Positions 1-6,741 are shown, numbered from the stretch's first letter. The stretch is DNA of 6,860 bases from an uncultured Eubacteriales bacterium (GCA_902768995.1 CACXNN010000079.1:1-6860); one strand, 5' to 3'. The notes: generated by a model from the sequence alone, not told the origin. Made by a program: numbers and translations.

Positions 1-767
1 TCCACTGTCTTTTCTGACTTATCCACGGTTATTTCGTGGTTGTCCACCGTTTTTATGCGAGCCTTCTCATGCATAGTCGCCATGTCCGAATTCTCCAGGC
101 CCTGGAGTATCTGCCCCGCCCGGGCGATCACCGCATCGGGGATGCCCGCGAGCCGGGCCACTTGCACGCCGAAGCTTTTATCGGCGCTGCCTCGGACGAT
201 CTTGCGCAGGAACAGGATGTCCTCCCCGATCTCCTTCACGGAGATGCGGTAGTTCTTCACACCGGGCAGCTGCCCTTCCAGTTCAGAAAGCTCGTGGTAA
301 TGGGTGGCGAAGAGGGATTTGGCGCCGCAGTTGTTCTCGTCGGCAATGAATTCCAACACTGCCCAGGCGATGGAAAGGCCGTCGTAGGTGCTGGTCCCGC
401 GTCCGATCTCGTCCAGGATGAGGAGGCTGTTTCGAGTGGCGTTGTTGAGGATGTTGGCCACCTCGCTCATCTCCACCATGAAGGTGCTCTGCCCCATGGA
501 AAGGTCGTCGCTGGCGCCGATACGGGTGAAGATACGGTCCACCAACGAGATATGGGCCGACTCCGCCGGCACGAAGGCGCCCATATGGGCCATGAGGGCG
601 ATGAGGGCCACCATGCGCATGTAGGTGCTCTTACCGGCCATATTGGGCCCGGTGATGATGAGCAGCCGATTCTCCCCCTGATCCAGCAGCACGTCGTTGG
701 GGATGAAGCCGTCCTGCAACGTCCGTTCCACGATGGGATGCCGACCGTTGCGGATGGAGATGACCCC
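1..767 (-). CDS. mutS: MutS ATPase-domain part, in a different frame; 3' end beyond window
   Basis: This is the continuation of mutS, shifted +1 relative to the upstream part. It starts at GVISIRNGRHPIVE (near 767) and stays open to position 1 with no stop. It contains the whole MutS ATPase core. Walker A is GPNMAGKST (624-650). The segment GASDDLSMGQSTFMVEMSE follows, then Walker B and signature LLILDEIGRGTSTYDG (about 381-427). FATHYHELSELE and a DKSFGVQVARLAGIPDAVI segment come next, then the start of the C-terminal linker and dimerisation region. All these motifs are intact, which argues for a recent lesion or a sequence error, not long decay. No start codon with a ribosome site is seen at its beginning, so it would not be made alone except by internal initiation. 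MutS is normally about 850-880 residues, so only the C-terminal tail should be missing beyond the edge. Confidence 0.9.
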
Positions 768-2331
768 ACGCGTCCCGGACCTGGCTATAGAGCTCCCCTT
801 CCAGCTTGATGAGACGCTCGTTGGCCGTCAGGATGCGGTTCTCGATATCCTTCAGCTCCGGCGTGATGTATCGCTCTGCGTTGGTCAGGGTCTGCTTGCG
901 CTGATAGTAGTAGGGCACCTGGCCCACGAAGGACTTGGTCACCTCCAGGAAGTAGCCAAAGACCTTGTTGAAGCCGATGCGCAGGTTCTTGATGCCCGTG
1001 CTCTCCCGCTCCCGGGTCAGCACGTCGTCCAGCCACTTCTTGGCGTTGCCGGAGATGTCCCTGAGCTCGTCCACCTCCTGATTGTATCCGGACCGGATCA
1101 CGCCCCCTTCCTTTAGGTTGGGCGCGGGATCGTCGTCCTCGTCGGATGTGCAGTCGGATATGACGTCCAGGACCGGCCCGATCTGCCGCAGAGACCGGGA
1201 CAGGGCCACGCAATCCCGGGGGTTGATGGTCCCATAAGCGATCTTGGAGCAAAGCCGCTCGATGTCGTAGATCTTGTCCAGGTGCTCCCTGAGCTTGGTG
1301 CGCAGGACCGTATTAGAATAGAGCTCCTCCACTGCGTCCTGCCGGGAGCGGATGGCGGATATGTCCTGCAGGGGGCAGTCGATCCAATTCCTGAGCATCC
1401 GGCGGCCCATGGCGGTCTTGGTCTCGTCCAGCAGATACAGCAACGTGTTCTTGCCGCCGCTGCCTGTGCGGATACCCTCGGTCAGCTCCAGGTTCCGCCG
1501 GGTGTTCACGTCCAGCTGCATGTACGCCGAACGGCTGACAACGGATAGGCGGCGGATATGGCTGAGGCCGTTCTTCTGTGTATCCTGAAGATACTGCATG
1601 AGCCCGCCGGCCGCCGATATAGCCATGGGCATCTGCGCGCAGCCGAAGCCGTCCAGGGTGGAAACGTCGAAGTGTTTCTTCAATACGTCCGTGGCCCGGG
1701 AAAGCTGAAAGATGCTGTCCGGCTGCTTCTCCAGATAGCACAGGCTTTGCAGCCGCTTCTTCACGTATTCCTGCTCGAATAGAGCCTCGTTGGACACGCA
1801 TTCGGTGGGGCCGATACGGGTGATCTCGTCCAGAAGCGCCGCTTCCGGCTCCTTGCCACGGATCTCCCCCGCCTTGAATTCGCCTGTGGAAACATCGGCG
1901 TAGGCGTACCCGTAGCCGTTTCGAGCCGCGTAAACGGACAACAGGTAGTTGTTCTTCCCCGCATCCAGGAGCTTTTCCTCGATGACGGTGCCGGGGGTGA
2001 TGACCCGGATCACGGATCGTTCCACCAGCCCCTTAGCGAGGGCCGGGTCCTCCATCTGCTCGCAAATGGCCACCTTGTAGCCCCGGCTGATGAGCCGCTG
2101 GACATAGGTGTCCACGCTGTGATACGGCACGCCGCACATGGGCGCCCGTTCCGGCAGGCCGCAGTCCCGTCCCGTCAGGGTCAGCTCCATGATCTTGCTG
2201 CCCTCGATGGCGTCCTCGAAGAACATCTCATAAAAGTCGCCCAGCCGATAGAACAGGAAGCAGTCAGGATACTGCTCCTTCATCTGCAGATAGTGCCGCA
2301 TCATGGGCGACATGCCTTCTACGATCTTCAT
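631..2331 (-). CDS. mutS: DNA mismatch repair protein MutS, N-terminal part (frameshifted gene)
   Basis: MutS recognises mismatches and small loops in DNA and recruits MutL. This frame gives 566 codons. The N-terminus carries the mismatch-recognition domain with the Phe-x-Glu motif (F33-Y34-E35 in GDFYEMFFEDA). Connector, lever and clamp domains follow (RNLELTEGIRT, LLYLLDETKTAMG, TGIKNLRIGFNKVFGY, RKQTLTNAERYITPELKDIE). Homology stops at about residue 520 (LYSQVRD, near 772). The last ~46 codons to the TAA at 631-633 are out of frame and unrelated to MutS. The ATPase domain is therefore absent from this product, although it is present in another frame just downstream. Between SLRQIGPVLD and NLKEGG the protein is also about 22 residues shorter than the E. 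coli and B. subtilis proteins as I remember them. The start ATG overlaps the stop of the upstream YmcA-like gene (ATGA) and has GGGGA a few bases upstream. It is the third gene of the miaB operon. As written, it cannot encode a working MutS unless the frame break is a sequence error. Confidence 0.93.
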   Translation of the reverse strand: MKIVEGMSPMMRHYLQMKEQYPDCFLFYRLGDFYEMFFEDAIEGSKIMELTLTGRDCGLPERAPMCGVPYHSVDTYVQRLISRGYKVAICEQMEDPALAKGLVERSVIRVITPGTVIEEKLLDAGKNNYLLSVYAARNGYGYAYADVSTGEFKAGEIRGKEPEAALLDEITRIGPTECVSNEALFEQEYVKKRLQSLCYLEKQPDSIFQLSRATDVLKKHFDVSTLDGFGCAQMPMAISAAGGLMQYLQDTQKNGLSHIRRLSVVSRSAYMQLDVNTRRNLELTEGIRTGSGGKNTLLYLLDETKTAMGRRMLRNWIDCPLQDISAIRSRQDAVEELYSNTVLRTKLREHLDKIYDIERLCSKIAYGTINPRDCVALSRSLRQIGPVLDVISDCTSDEDDDPAPNLKEGGVIRSGYNQEVDELRDISGNAKKWLDDVLTRERESTGIKNLRIGFNKVFGYFLEVTKSFVGQVPYYYQRKQTLTNAERYITPELKDIENRILTANERLIKLEGELYSQVRDAWGHLHPQRSASHRGTDVAGRLHPQRRAAGSGGESAAHHHRAQYGR

Positions 2332-2714
2332 GCTTCCCCGTCTTTCTGTTCAGGTTTGGCCGCACAGGCTTCGGCGCAGCTGCTGCAATCCCCGCCGCAG
2401 GAGAAAGTGACCTGGCCTTTAACAGAGGCAAGGTATTCGTTCATGGCCTTATAGGCGGCCCGCAGCTCAACGATCATGGGGTTTTGGCTCAGGATGAATC
2501 CGATATAATCCATATCGTTGCTGAGGCGAACAGCTTCATCAGCGTCGAACCCCTCCGTCTGGATCATCTTGACCAGCTTGGCGCTGCCCTCCTCGTATTC
2601 ATTCACCATGGCAGACAGCTCAGTATCGTCGTTGACCGCCCGCCGCGCCTTCATATACCGATGGATCTCATCGGCGGCCAGCACGTCCAACATCCCTTTT
2701 TTCTTTTCTTCCAT
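2328..2714 (-). CDS. YlbF/YmcA family protein (RicA-like) with C-terminal Cys cluster
   Basis: A 128-residue, mostly helical protein of the YlbF/YmcA family (Com_YlbF, formerly DUF964). The long helices carry the family look (residues 10-95: EIHRYMKARRAVNDDTELSA, SNDMDYIGFILSQNPMIVEL, YKAMNEYLASV). The tail has Cys106, Cys110, Cys113 and Cys117, spaced C-x3-C-x2-C-x3-C. In B. subtilis, YmcA (RicA), YlbF (RicF) and YaaT (RicT) form a complex that carries [4Fe-4S] clusters. It affects RNase Y-dependent RNA processing, biofilm formation and competence. The position directly after miaB and before mutS matches B. subtilis ymcB-ymcA-(cotE)-mutS, so RicA is the likelier assignment than RicF. I leave the symbol empty because family members are hard to tell apart by eye. 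AAAGGAT, 5 nt or less before the ATG, overlaps the miaB stop. The gene starts 6 nt after miaB and its TGA overlaps the mutS ATG. Confidence 0.88.
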   Translation of the reverse strand: MEEKKKGMLDVLAADEIHRYMKARRAVNDDTELSAMVNEYEEGSAKLVKMIQTEGFDADEAVRLSNDMDYIGFILSQNPMIVELRAAYKAMNEYLASVKGQVTFSCGGDCSSCAEACAAKPEQKDGEA

Positions 2715-2720
2715 ATCCTT

Positions 2721-4118
2721 TTACTCCATTCTTCCCAACAGGGAATTCCGCGCACATTCCGTCACTTTCACAGTTTGATAGGTGCCCAACAGCTTCTCAT
2801 CGCCGGGGAAATAGACCATCTTGAAGGTGTCAAGCTTCCCGAATAGGACATTTTGTTCACGCTTGTCGAAGCCCTCGATCAGCACCTCTCCCCTGTGTCC
2901 CAGGTATTTGCGGTTGTTCTCCGCGGTCTTTCTGGCCTGCAGGTCGTTGAGGCGCTTCAAGCGCTCCTTCTTGACCTGTTCCGGTATTTGATCCTCCGCC
3001 TCCGCCGCCCTGGTGCCCTTGCGGGGGGAATACTTGAAGGTGAAGGCGGCCGCATAGCCCACCTGATCCATCAGGGAAAGGGTGTCCTCGAAATCCCTGT
3101 CGGTTTCCCCGGGAAAACCGACGATCACATCGGTGGTGAGCTCTATGTCCGGCACCGTACGGCGCAGGTCCTCCACCAGCTTCAAATACCCATCGCGGGT
3201 GTACCGACGGTTCATCCTCTCCAAGATGGCGGTGCTTCCTGACTGGACGGGCAGGTGCATGTGGTGGCACACCTTGTCGTTCTCCGCGATGGCCGTCATG
3301 AGCCGGGGCGTCAGGTCCTTGGGATGGCTGGACATGTAGCGGATGCGGCGGATGCCGTCCACCCCGTTCACAGCCTTCAGCAGGTCCGCGAAGTCCACAC
3401 CCATGCCCTTGCCGTAGGAATTTACGTTCTGTCCTAACAGGGTGATCTCCGTGATCCCCTGCTCCGCCAGGGATCGGACCTCGGCCACCACCTCCAAAAG
3501 CTCCCGGGAACGCTCGCGCCCCCGCACGTAGGGCACGATGCAGTAGGAGCAGAAGTTGTCGCAGCCGAAGGTGATGTTGACGAAGGCGGAGAATGGATTG
3601 GACCGCCGGGCGGGCAACCCCTCGCAGATGGCGAACCCCTCCTCCGAAGTCAGGATCAGCCGCTCGCCGTTCAGGGCGCTGAGCATCAGCTCCGGCAGCC
3701 GCCACAGCACGTTGGTACCGAAGACAAAGTTGACGAAGGGGAACCGGCGCATGACCTTCTTGGCCACGTCCGTCTGCTGCATCATGCAGCCGCAGATGCC
3801 GAGGATCAGATCGGGATCGGCTTCCTTCCGCTCCTTTAGCGCGCCGATGTTGGCCAGGAGCCGCTTTTCAGCGTGGTCCCGCACGCAGCATGTGTTGAAC
3901 AGGATCACGCTGGCGTCATCCTTATTGTCAGCGGGCCGATAGCCCATCTCCTGCAGAAGCCCGGCGATGGTCTCGGAATCCCGCACGTTCATCTGGCAGC
4001 CGTAGGTTTCGATATAATACGATTTTGCCCAGCCATGGACCCGGTCGTAGACCTCCTGGGCCATGCCCTTTTGCAGCTCTATTCGGTTTGGTTCGATCAA
4101 GTTTGCCCGCATGCACAT
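2721..4118 (-). CDS. miaB: tRNA-2-methylthio-N6-dimethylallyladenosine synthase MiaB
   Basis: Radical-SAM methylthiotransferase that converts i6A37 to ms2i6A37 in tRNAs reading UNN codons. It acts in the cytosol and needs two [4Fe-4S] clusters. The 465 residues show the three family parts in order. The N-terminal UPF0004 domain has Cys41 (YGCQMN), Cys77 (NTCCVR) and Cys111 (GCMMQ). The radical-SAM domain has C186-x3-C190-x2-C193 (CDNFCSYC), with later motifs LLGQNVNSYG, HLPVQSGS, MNRRYTR and TDVIVGFPGET. A C-terminal TRAM domain lies at roughly 385-450. LGQNVNSYG and NTCCVRxHAE favour MiaB over MtaB or RimO. Two starts are possible: Met1 has GGAG only 4 nt upstream, and Met3 (6 nt inside) has the same GGAG at 10 nt. 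This is the first gene of the leftward operon. The tRNA-Leu and tRNA-Tyr genes at the right of the window read CUG and UAU/UAC; only Tyr belongs to the UNN class. Confidence 0.96.
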   Translation of the reverse strand: MCMRANLIEPNRIELQKGMAQEVYDRVHGWAKSYYIETYGCQMNVRDSETIAGLLQEMGYRPADNKDDASVILFNTCCVRDHAEKRLLANIGALKERKEADPDLILGICGCMMQQTDVAKKVMRRFPFVNFVFGTNVLWRLPELMLSALNGERLILTSEEGFAICEGLPARRSNPFSAFVNITFGCDNFCSYCIVPYVRGRERSRELLEVVAEVRSLAEQGITEITLLGQNVNSYGKGMGVDFADLLKAVNGVDGIRRIRYMSSHPKDLTPRLMTAIAENDKVCHHMHLPVQSGSTAILERMNRRYTRDGYLKLVEDLRRTVPDIELTTDVIVGFPGETDRDFEDTLSLMDQVGYAAAFTFKYSPRKGTRAAEAEDQIPEQVKKERLKRLNDLQARKTAENNRKYLGHRGEVLIEGFDKREQNVLFGKLDTFKMVYFPGDEKLLGTYQTVKVTECARNSLLGRME

Positions 4119-4141
4119 AAAACTCCAATGTAATCGAATGT

Positions 4142-4170
4142 ATTATAGCGTAAAAACGTCGCGGCGACAA
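4142..4170 (-). promoter_or_regulatory. Sigma-A-type promoter of the miaB operon
   Basis: Read on the minus strand, TTGTCG (4165-4170) and a perfect TATAAT (4142-4147) are separated by exactly 17 bases. Transcription would start near 4135, giving a leader of about 17 nt that contains the GGAG ribosome site of miaB. The inverted repeat GTCGC-G-GCGAC (4158-4168) overlaps the -35 box and could be an operator, but its role is unknown. Confidence 0.75.
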
Positions 4171-4188
4171 CAATATTTTTTCTTTCCC

Positions 4189-4217
4189 TTGTGCGCAGGC
4201 CGAAAGAATGATACTAT
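4189..4217 (+). promoter_or_regulatory. Possible promoter for the HerA-like/HAD gene pair
   Basis: TTGTGC (4189-4194) and TACTAT (4212-4217) are separated by 17 bases on the plus strand, each a partial match to the sigma-A consensus. The resulting start near 4224 would place a short leader before the ribosome site at 4233-4238. The only alternative source of transcription is outside this divergent intergenic region, so some promoter must lie here, but the exact boxes are uncertain. Confidence 0.4.
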
Positions 4218-4232
4218 GACAATGATCTATTC

Positions 4233-4238
4233 AGGAGG
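4233..4238 (+). promoter_or_regulatory. Strong ribosome binding site AGGAGG that fixes the start of the HerA-like gene
   Basis: AGGAGG lies 8 nt before the ATG at 4247 but only 2 nt before the in-frame TTG at 4241. The spacing selects ATG 4247 as the start, giving 501 residues beginning MFFDNKVYAA. Confidence 0.85.
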
Positions 4239-4246
4239 GCTTGTTT

Positions 4247-5752
4247 ATGTTCTTCGACAATAAAGTGTATGCTGCCAACGCCCAGGGGGAAAAGCTGTTT
4301 TTACTGCCCAAGATGGCCAACCGCCACGGCCTCATCACCGGCGCCACCGGCACGGGTAAGACCGTGACCATGAAGGTGCTGGCGGAAAGTTTCTCCGATA
4401 TGGGCGTGCCGGTGTTTTTGGCGGACGTGAAGGGCGACGTGTCGGGCCTTTCGGAACCCGGGTTGGATTCGGAGGGCATGCAGAAGCGCATCGATCGGTT
4501 CGACCTCAGGGAATGCTGGAACTACCGGGGCTACCCCGTGGCCTTCTGGGACATCTTCGGCGAGAAGGGCATCCCCGTCCGCATCAAGGTATCCGACATG
4601 GGCCCCCTCATGTTCTCCCGTTTATTGGGGCTTACAGAGGTCCAGACGGGTATCCTCCACATCGTGTACCGGGTGGCGGACGACAACGGCTTGGAGCTCA
4701 TCGATCTTAAGGACCTGCGCTCCATGCTCACCTACGTGAACGACAATCGGGGAAGCCTGGTCACCACCTACGGGAACGTGACGCCCCAAAGCATCGGCGC
4801 CATCCAACGGGCGCTGTTGCGGCTGGAGGACGAGGGCGGCAACATCTTCTTCGGCGAGCCCTCCATCTCCGTCTCCGATCTGCTGCGTTTGGATGAAAAC
4901 GGCCATGGCCTGCTGAACATCCTGGACAGCACGAAGCTCATCCGCAGCCCCCTCATCTACAGCACCTTCCTCATCTGGCTGGTATCAGAGCTGTTCGAGC
5001 GCCTGCCCGAAGTGGGCGACCCGGAGAAGCCCAAGGCGGTGTTCTTCTTCGACGAAGCCCATCTGCTCTTCCAGAACGCGCCTAAGGCCTTCCTGGAGAA
5101 GATCGTGCAGCTGGTGAAGCTGATCCGTTCCAAGGGCGTGGGTATCTACTTTGTAAGCCAAAGCCCCTCCGATATCCCGGGGGACGTGCTGGCACAGCTC
5201 AGCAACCGCATCCAGCATGGACTCCGCGCCTATACCCCCTCCGAGATGAAGGCGGTGAAGGCGGCGGCCAATTCCTTCCGGCCCAATCCGAAACTGGATT
5301 CCGAGAAGGAGATCTTGAGCCTGGGCACGGGCGAAGCGCTGGTCTCCCTGCTGGACGAGAAGGGCATCCCCGCCATGGTGGAACGGGCCAACATCCTGCC
5401 GCCCCAGAGCCTGATGGGTATCGCACAGGAGGAAACGAGGGAAAGGATACTGGGAAGCGATCCCCTCTTTGCTTCCTATAAGGAGGCGGTGGACAACTAT
5501 TCCGCCTATGAGAAGCTGAAGGAGGAATCGGACGTCAAGGAACAGGCGGCGCTGGCGGAAGCAGAGAAAAAGGCGGCGGAAAAGAAGGAAGCCGACCAGA
5601 AAAAAGCCGACGCCTCGAAGAAGAAAAAGCAAAGCTCCGTGGGCAAGGCCGCCAAGAAGGTGGCGAAAACGGCCACGAACTCCATCCTGAACCGGATCGG
5701 AAGGAAGATCGGCAAGGCCATCGCCAGAGGCTTGTTCGGGAACTGGTTATGA
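4247..5752 (+). CDS. HerA-like P-loop ATPase, DUF853/YjgR family
   Basis: A 501-residue ATPase of the family that includes E. coli YjgR (DUF853, HerA C-terminal-like), in the FtsK/HerA ASCE group. Walker A is GATGTGKT (residues 32-39). Walker B is AVFFFDEAH, with D269 and E270. The sensor-like segment YFVSQSPSDIP (301-311) follows, then QLSNRIQHGLRAYTP with arginines R321 and R327 where family members place an arginine finger. Residues about 418-470 are rich in Lys, Glu and Ala and probably form a coiled or extended charged helix. The last 25 residues are basic and amphipathic (ILNRIGRKIGKAIARGLFG). There is no signal peptide. Length is normal for the family. The cellular role is not established; DNA translocation is an inference from HerA. 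No NurA nuclease gene is adjacent, unlike in archaeal herA loci. The stop overlaps the start of the HAD gene by 4 nt. Confidence 0.9.
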   Translation: MFFDNKVYAANAQGEKLFLLPKMANRHGLITGATGTGKTVTMKVLAESFSDMGVPVFLADVKGDVSGLSEPGLDSEGMQKRIDRFDLRECWNYRGYPVAFWDIFGEKGIPVRIKVSDMGPLMFSRLLGLTEVQTGILHIVYRVADDNGLELIDLKDLRSMLTYVNDNRGSLVTTYGNVTPQSIGAIQRALLRLEDEGGNIFFGEPSISVSDLLRLDENGHGLLNILDSTKLIRSPLIYSTFLIWLVSELFERLPEVGDPEKPKAVFFFDEAHLLFQNAPKAFLEKIVQLVKLIRSKGVGIYFVSQSPSDIPGDVLAQLSNRIQHGLRAYTPSEMKAVKAAANSFRPNPKLDSEKEILSLGTGEALVSLLDEKGIPAMVERANILPPQSLMGIAQEETRERILGSDPLFASYKEAVDNYSAYEKLKEESDVKEQAALAEAEKKAAEKKEADQKKADASKKKKQSSVGKAAKKVAKTATNSILNRIGRKIGKAIARGLFGNWL

Positions 5753-6405
5753 GCCCCAATATTGAGAAAAAGCCCTTCGCGATCTTCGATATGGACGGCA
5801 CCCTGGTGGATTCCATGTGGGGCTGGAACGAGATATATATTACCTTCCTTGTGGCCCACGGCGCCACCAATGAAGCTGCAAAGGAGATCGTCGCCCATAC
5901 CGCGCACTTTACCACCTATGAAAGCGCCGAACTGTTTCGGGAATATCTGTCTCTCGACACCCCGGCCGCGGATATCGCCGCCGGGCTCGACGCCCGTATG
6001 AAGGAGTTGTATCAAAATGTGATTCTGGAAAAGCCGGGCGTTCGAGCGTACTTGGAACGGCTCAGGAACGAGGGCGTCCGCATGTGCGTCGTCTCCTCCA
6101 CCCCTGAACCGTTGATCCGCATATGCCTGGAAAGGCTGGGCCTCATGCCCTTCTTCTCATTCATCCTCTCGTGCGAAACCGTCGGCAAAGGCAAGGAAGA
6201 ACCTGACGCCTATTTTGCTGCGGCGACGCTACTGGGTGCGGCGCCTTCCGATACCGCTGTATATGAGGACTCCCCCACCGCCCTGATGACGGCGAAAAGG
6301 GCTGGATTCTATGCCGTTGCGGTGTATGATGAATCGTCCGCTGACCAGTGGACAGAAACGAGCAGGAATGCAGATGCTATAATATCGGATTGGCAAATGA
6401 TTTAG
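5749..6405 (+). CDS. HAD-superfamily hydrolase (phosphoglycolate phosphatase/beta-phosphoglucomutase-like)
   Basis: A 218-residue soluble HAD phosphatase. Motif I is FDMDGTLVDS, with nucleophile D14 and acid D16. A helical cap domain spans about residues 22-95. Motif II is VVSST (S116). The motif III lysine is in GKGKEEPDAY (K149). Motif IV is YEDSPTALMTAKRAG (E173, D174). The order and the cap inserted after motif I place it in subfamily I, with Gph/PgmB-type proteins. The substrate cannot be told from sequence and a small phosphorylated metabolite is likely. Its ATG lies inside the stop of the HerA-like gene (ATGA) and no clear ribosome site is present. Translation is therefore probably coupled to the upstream gene, and the two share a transcript. 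The pairing does not itself reveal a pathway. Confidence 0.9.
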   Translation: MSPNIEKKPFAIFDMDGTLVDSMWGWNEIYITFLVAHGATNEAAKEIVAHTAHFTTYESAELFREYLSLDTPAADIAAGLDARMKELYQNVILEKPGVRAYLERLRNEGVRMCVVSSTPEPLIRICLERLGLMPFFSFILSCETVGKGKEEPDAYFAAATLLGAAPSDTAVYEDSPTALMTAKRAGFYAVAVYDESSADQWTETSRNADAIISDWQMI

Positions 6406-6416
6406 TATTCTGAACA

Positions 6417-6445
6417 TGCGGGAAACAGGACTTGCTCTCACCTGC
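6417..6445 (-). repeat. Degenerate copy of the tRNA-Leu 3' end (T arm plus acceptor strand)
   Basis: The 18 bases at 6417-6434 (TGCGGGAAACAGGACTTG on the plus strand) are identical to 6568-6585, the discriminator, acceptor 3' strand and part of the T arm of tRNA-Leu. The other T-stem strand (GCAGG on the minus strand, 6441-6445) is also kept, but the T loop is 11 nt in place of 7. No CCA follows and the rest of a tRNA is absent, so this is a fragment and not a gene. It begins 12 nt after the HAD stop codon. Confidence 0.8.
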
Positions 6446-6467
6446 GGGTTCGGTCAGGGTTCGGCTC

Positions 6468-6488
6468 TGAACGTCCATTGGACGTTCA
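6468..6488. repeat. Hairpin-forming inverted repeat, possible weak terminator
   Basis: TGAACGTCC (6468-6476) and GGACGTTCA (6480-6488) form a perfect 9-bp stem with a 3-nt loop, 63 nt after the HAD stop. No T-run follows on either strand, so it is not a classical intrinsic terminator. It may protect the 3' end of the HerA-like/HAD mRNA. Confidence 0.5.
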
Positions 6489-6530
6489 TTCACTACCGTG
6501 GCCTTCAAGTGCTGTTCCATTACATGTAAC

Positions 6531-6562
6531 AAAAAACAGAGTCCGAATGGACTCTGTTTTTT
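6531..6562. terminator. Bidirectional intrinsic terminator between the HAD gene and the tRNA cluster
   Basis: A perfect 14-bp inverted repeat, AAAAAACAGAGTCC / GGACTCTGTTTTTT, has a 4-nt loop (6545-6548). Both strands give a 9-bp stem (8 bp plus the A-T junction) followed by six T. On the minus strand it begins 2 nt after the encoded CCA of tRNA-Leu and ends the tRNA transcript. On the plus strand it ends the HerA-like/HAD transcript. Confidence 0.92.
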
Positions 6563-6564
6563 GT

Positions 6565-6651
6565 TGGTGCGGGAAACAGGACTTGAACCTGCATGAAATC
6601 GCTTTCACACGGACCTGAACCGTGCGCGTCTGCCAATTCCGCCATTCCCGC
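6565..6651 (-). tRNA. tRNA-Leu (anticodon CAG)
   Basis: This 87-nt gene has acceptor GCGGGAA pairing with TTCCCGC, discriminator A and encoded CCA (6565-6567). The anticodon stem CACGG/CCGTG encloses loop TTCAGGT, giving anticodon CAG (6615-6617 on the plus strand). The long variable arm TGAAAGCGATTTCA is typical of a class II tRNA, and the T arm is GCAGG-TTCAAGT-CCTGT. It is the last gene of the cluster, with the terminator immediately after it. It reads codon CUG, which suits a GC-rich genome. Confidence 0.97.
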
Positions 6652-6656
6652 ATATT

Positions 6657-6741
<85 letters not shown>

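Noticed and set aside
36..809. Long plus-strand open frame of 257 codons opposite mutS
   Set aside because: It lies antisense to unmistakable MutS ATPase motifs, is rich in His, Gly and Asp as GC-rich shadow frames are, and has no recognisable domain.
2857..3705. Minus-strand open frame of 282 codons inside miaB
   Set aside because: Gly/Pro/Arg/His-rich out-of-frame reading of miaB, whose own frame carries all MiaB motifs.
4241..4246. TTG start for the HerA-like protein
   Set aside because: Only 2 nt from the AGGAGG site; ATG at 4247 has the proper 8-nt spacing.
4985..5632. Minus-strand open frame of 215 codons opposite the HerA-like gene
   Set aside because: Shadow of a well-supported P-loop ATPase gene; its composition mirrors the Lys/Glu-rich coding strand.
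6446..6464. Direct repeat GGGTTCGG twice in the HAD-tRNA spacer
   Set aside because: Only two 8-nt units with a 3-nt gap; not an array, and possibly more debris of tRNA T loops.
6520..6529. Palindrome TTACATGTAA before the terminator
   Set aside because: Only 10 bp, AT-rich, and with no promoter or gene start next to it; chance is sufficient.
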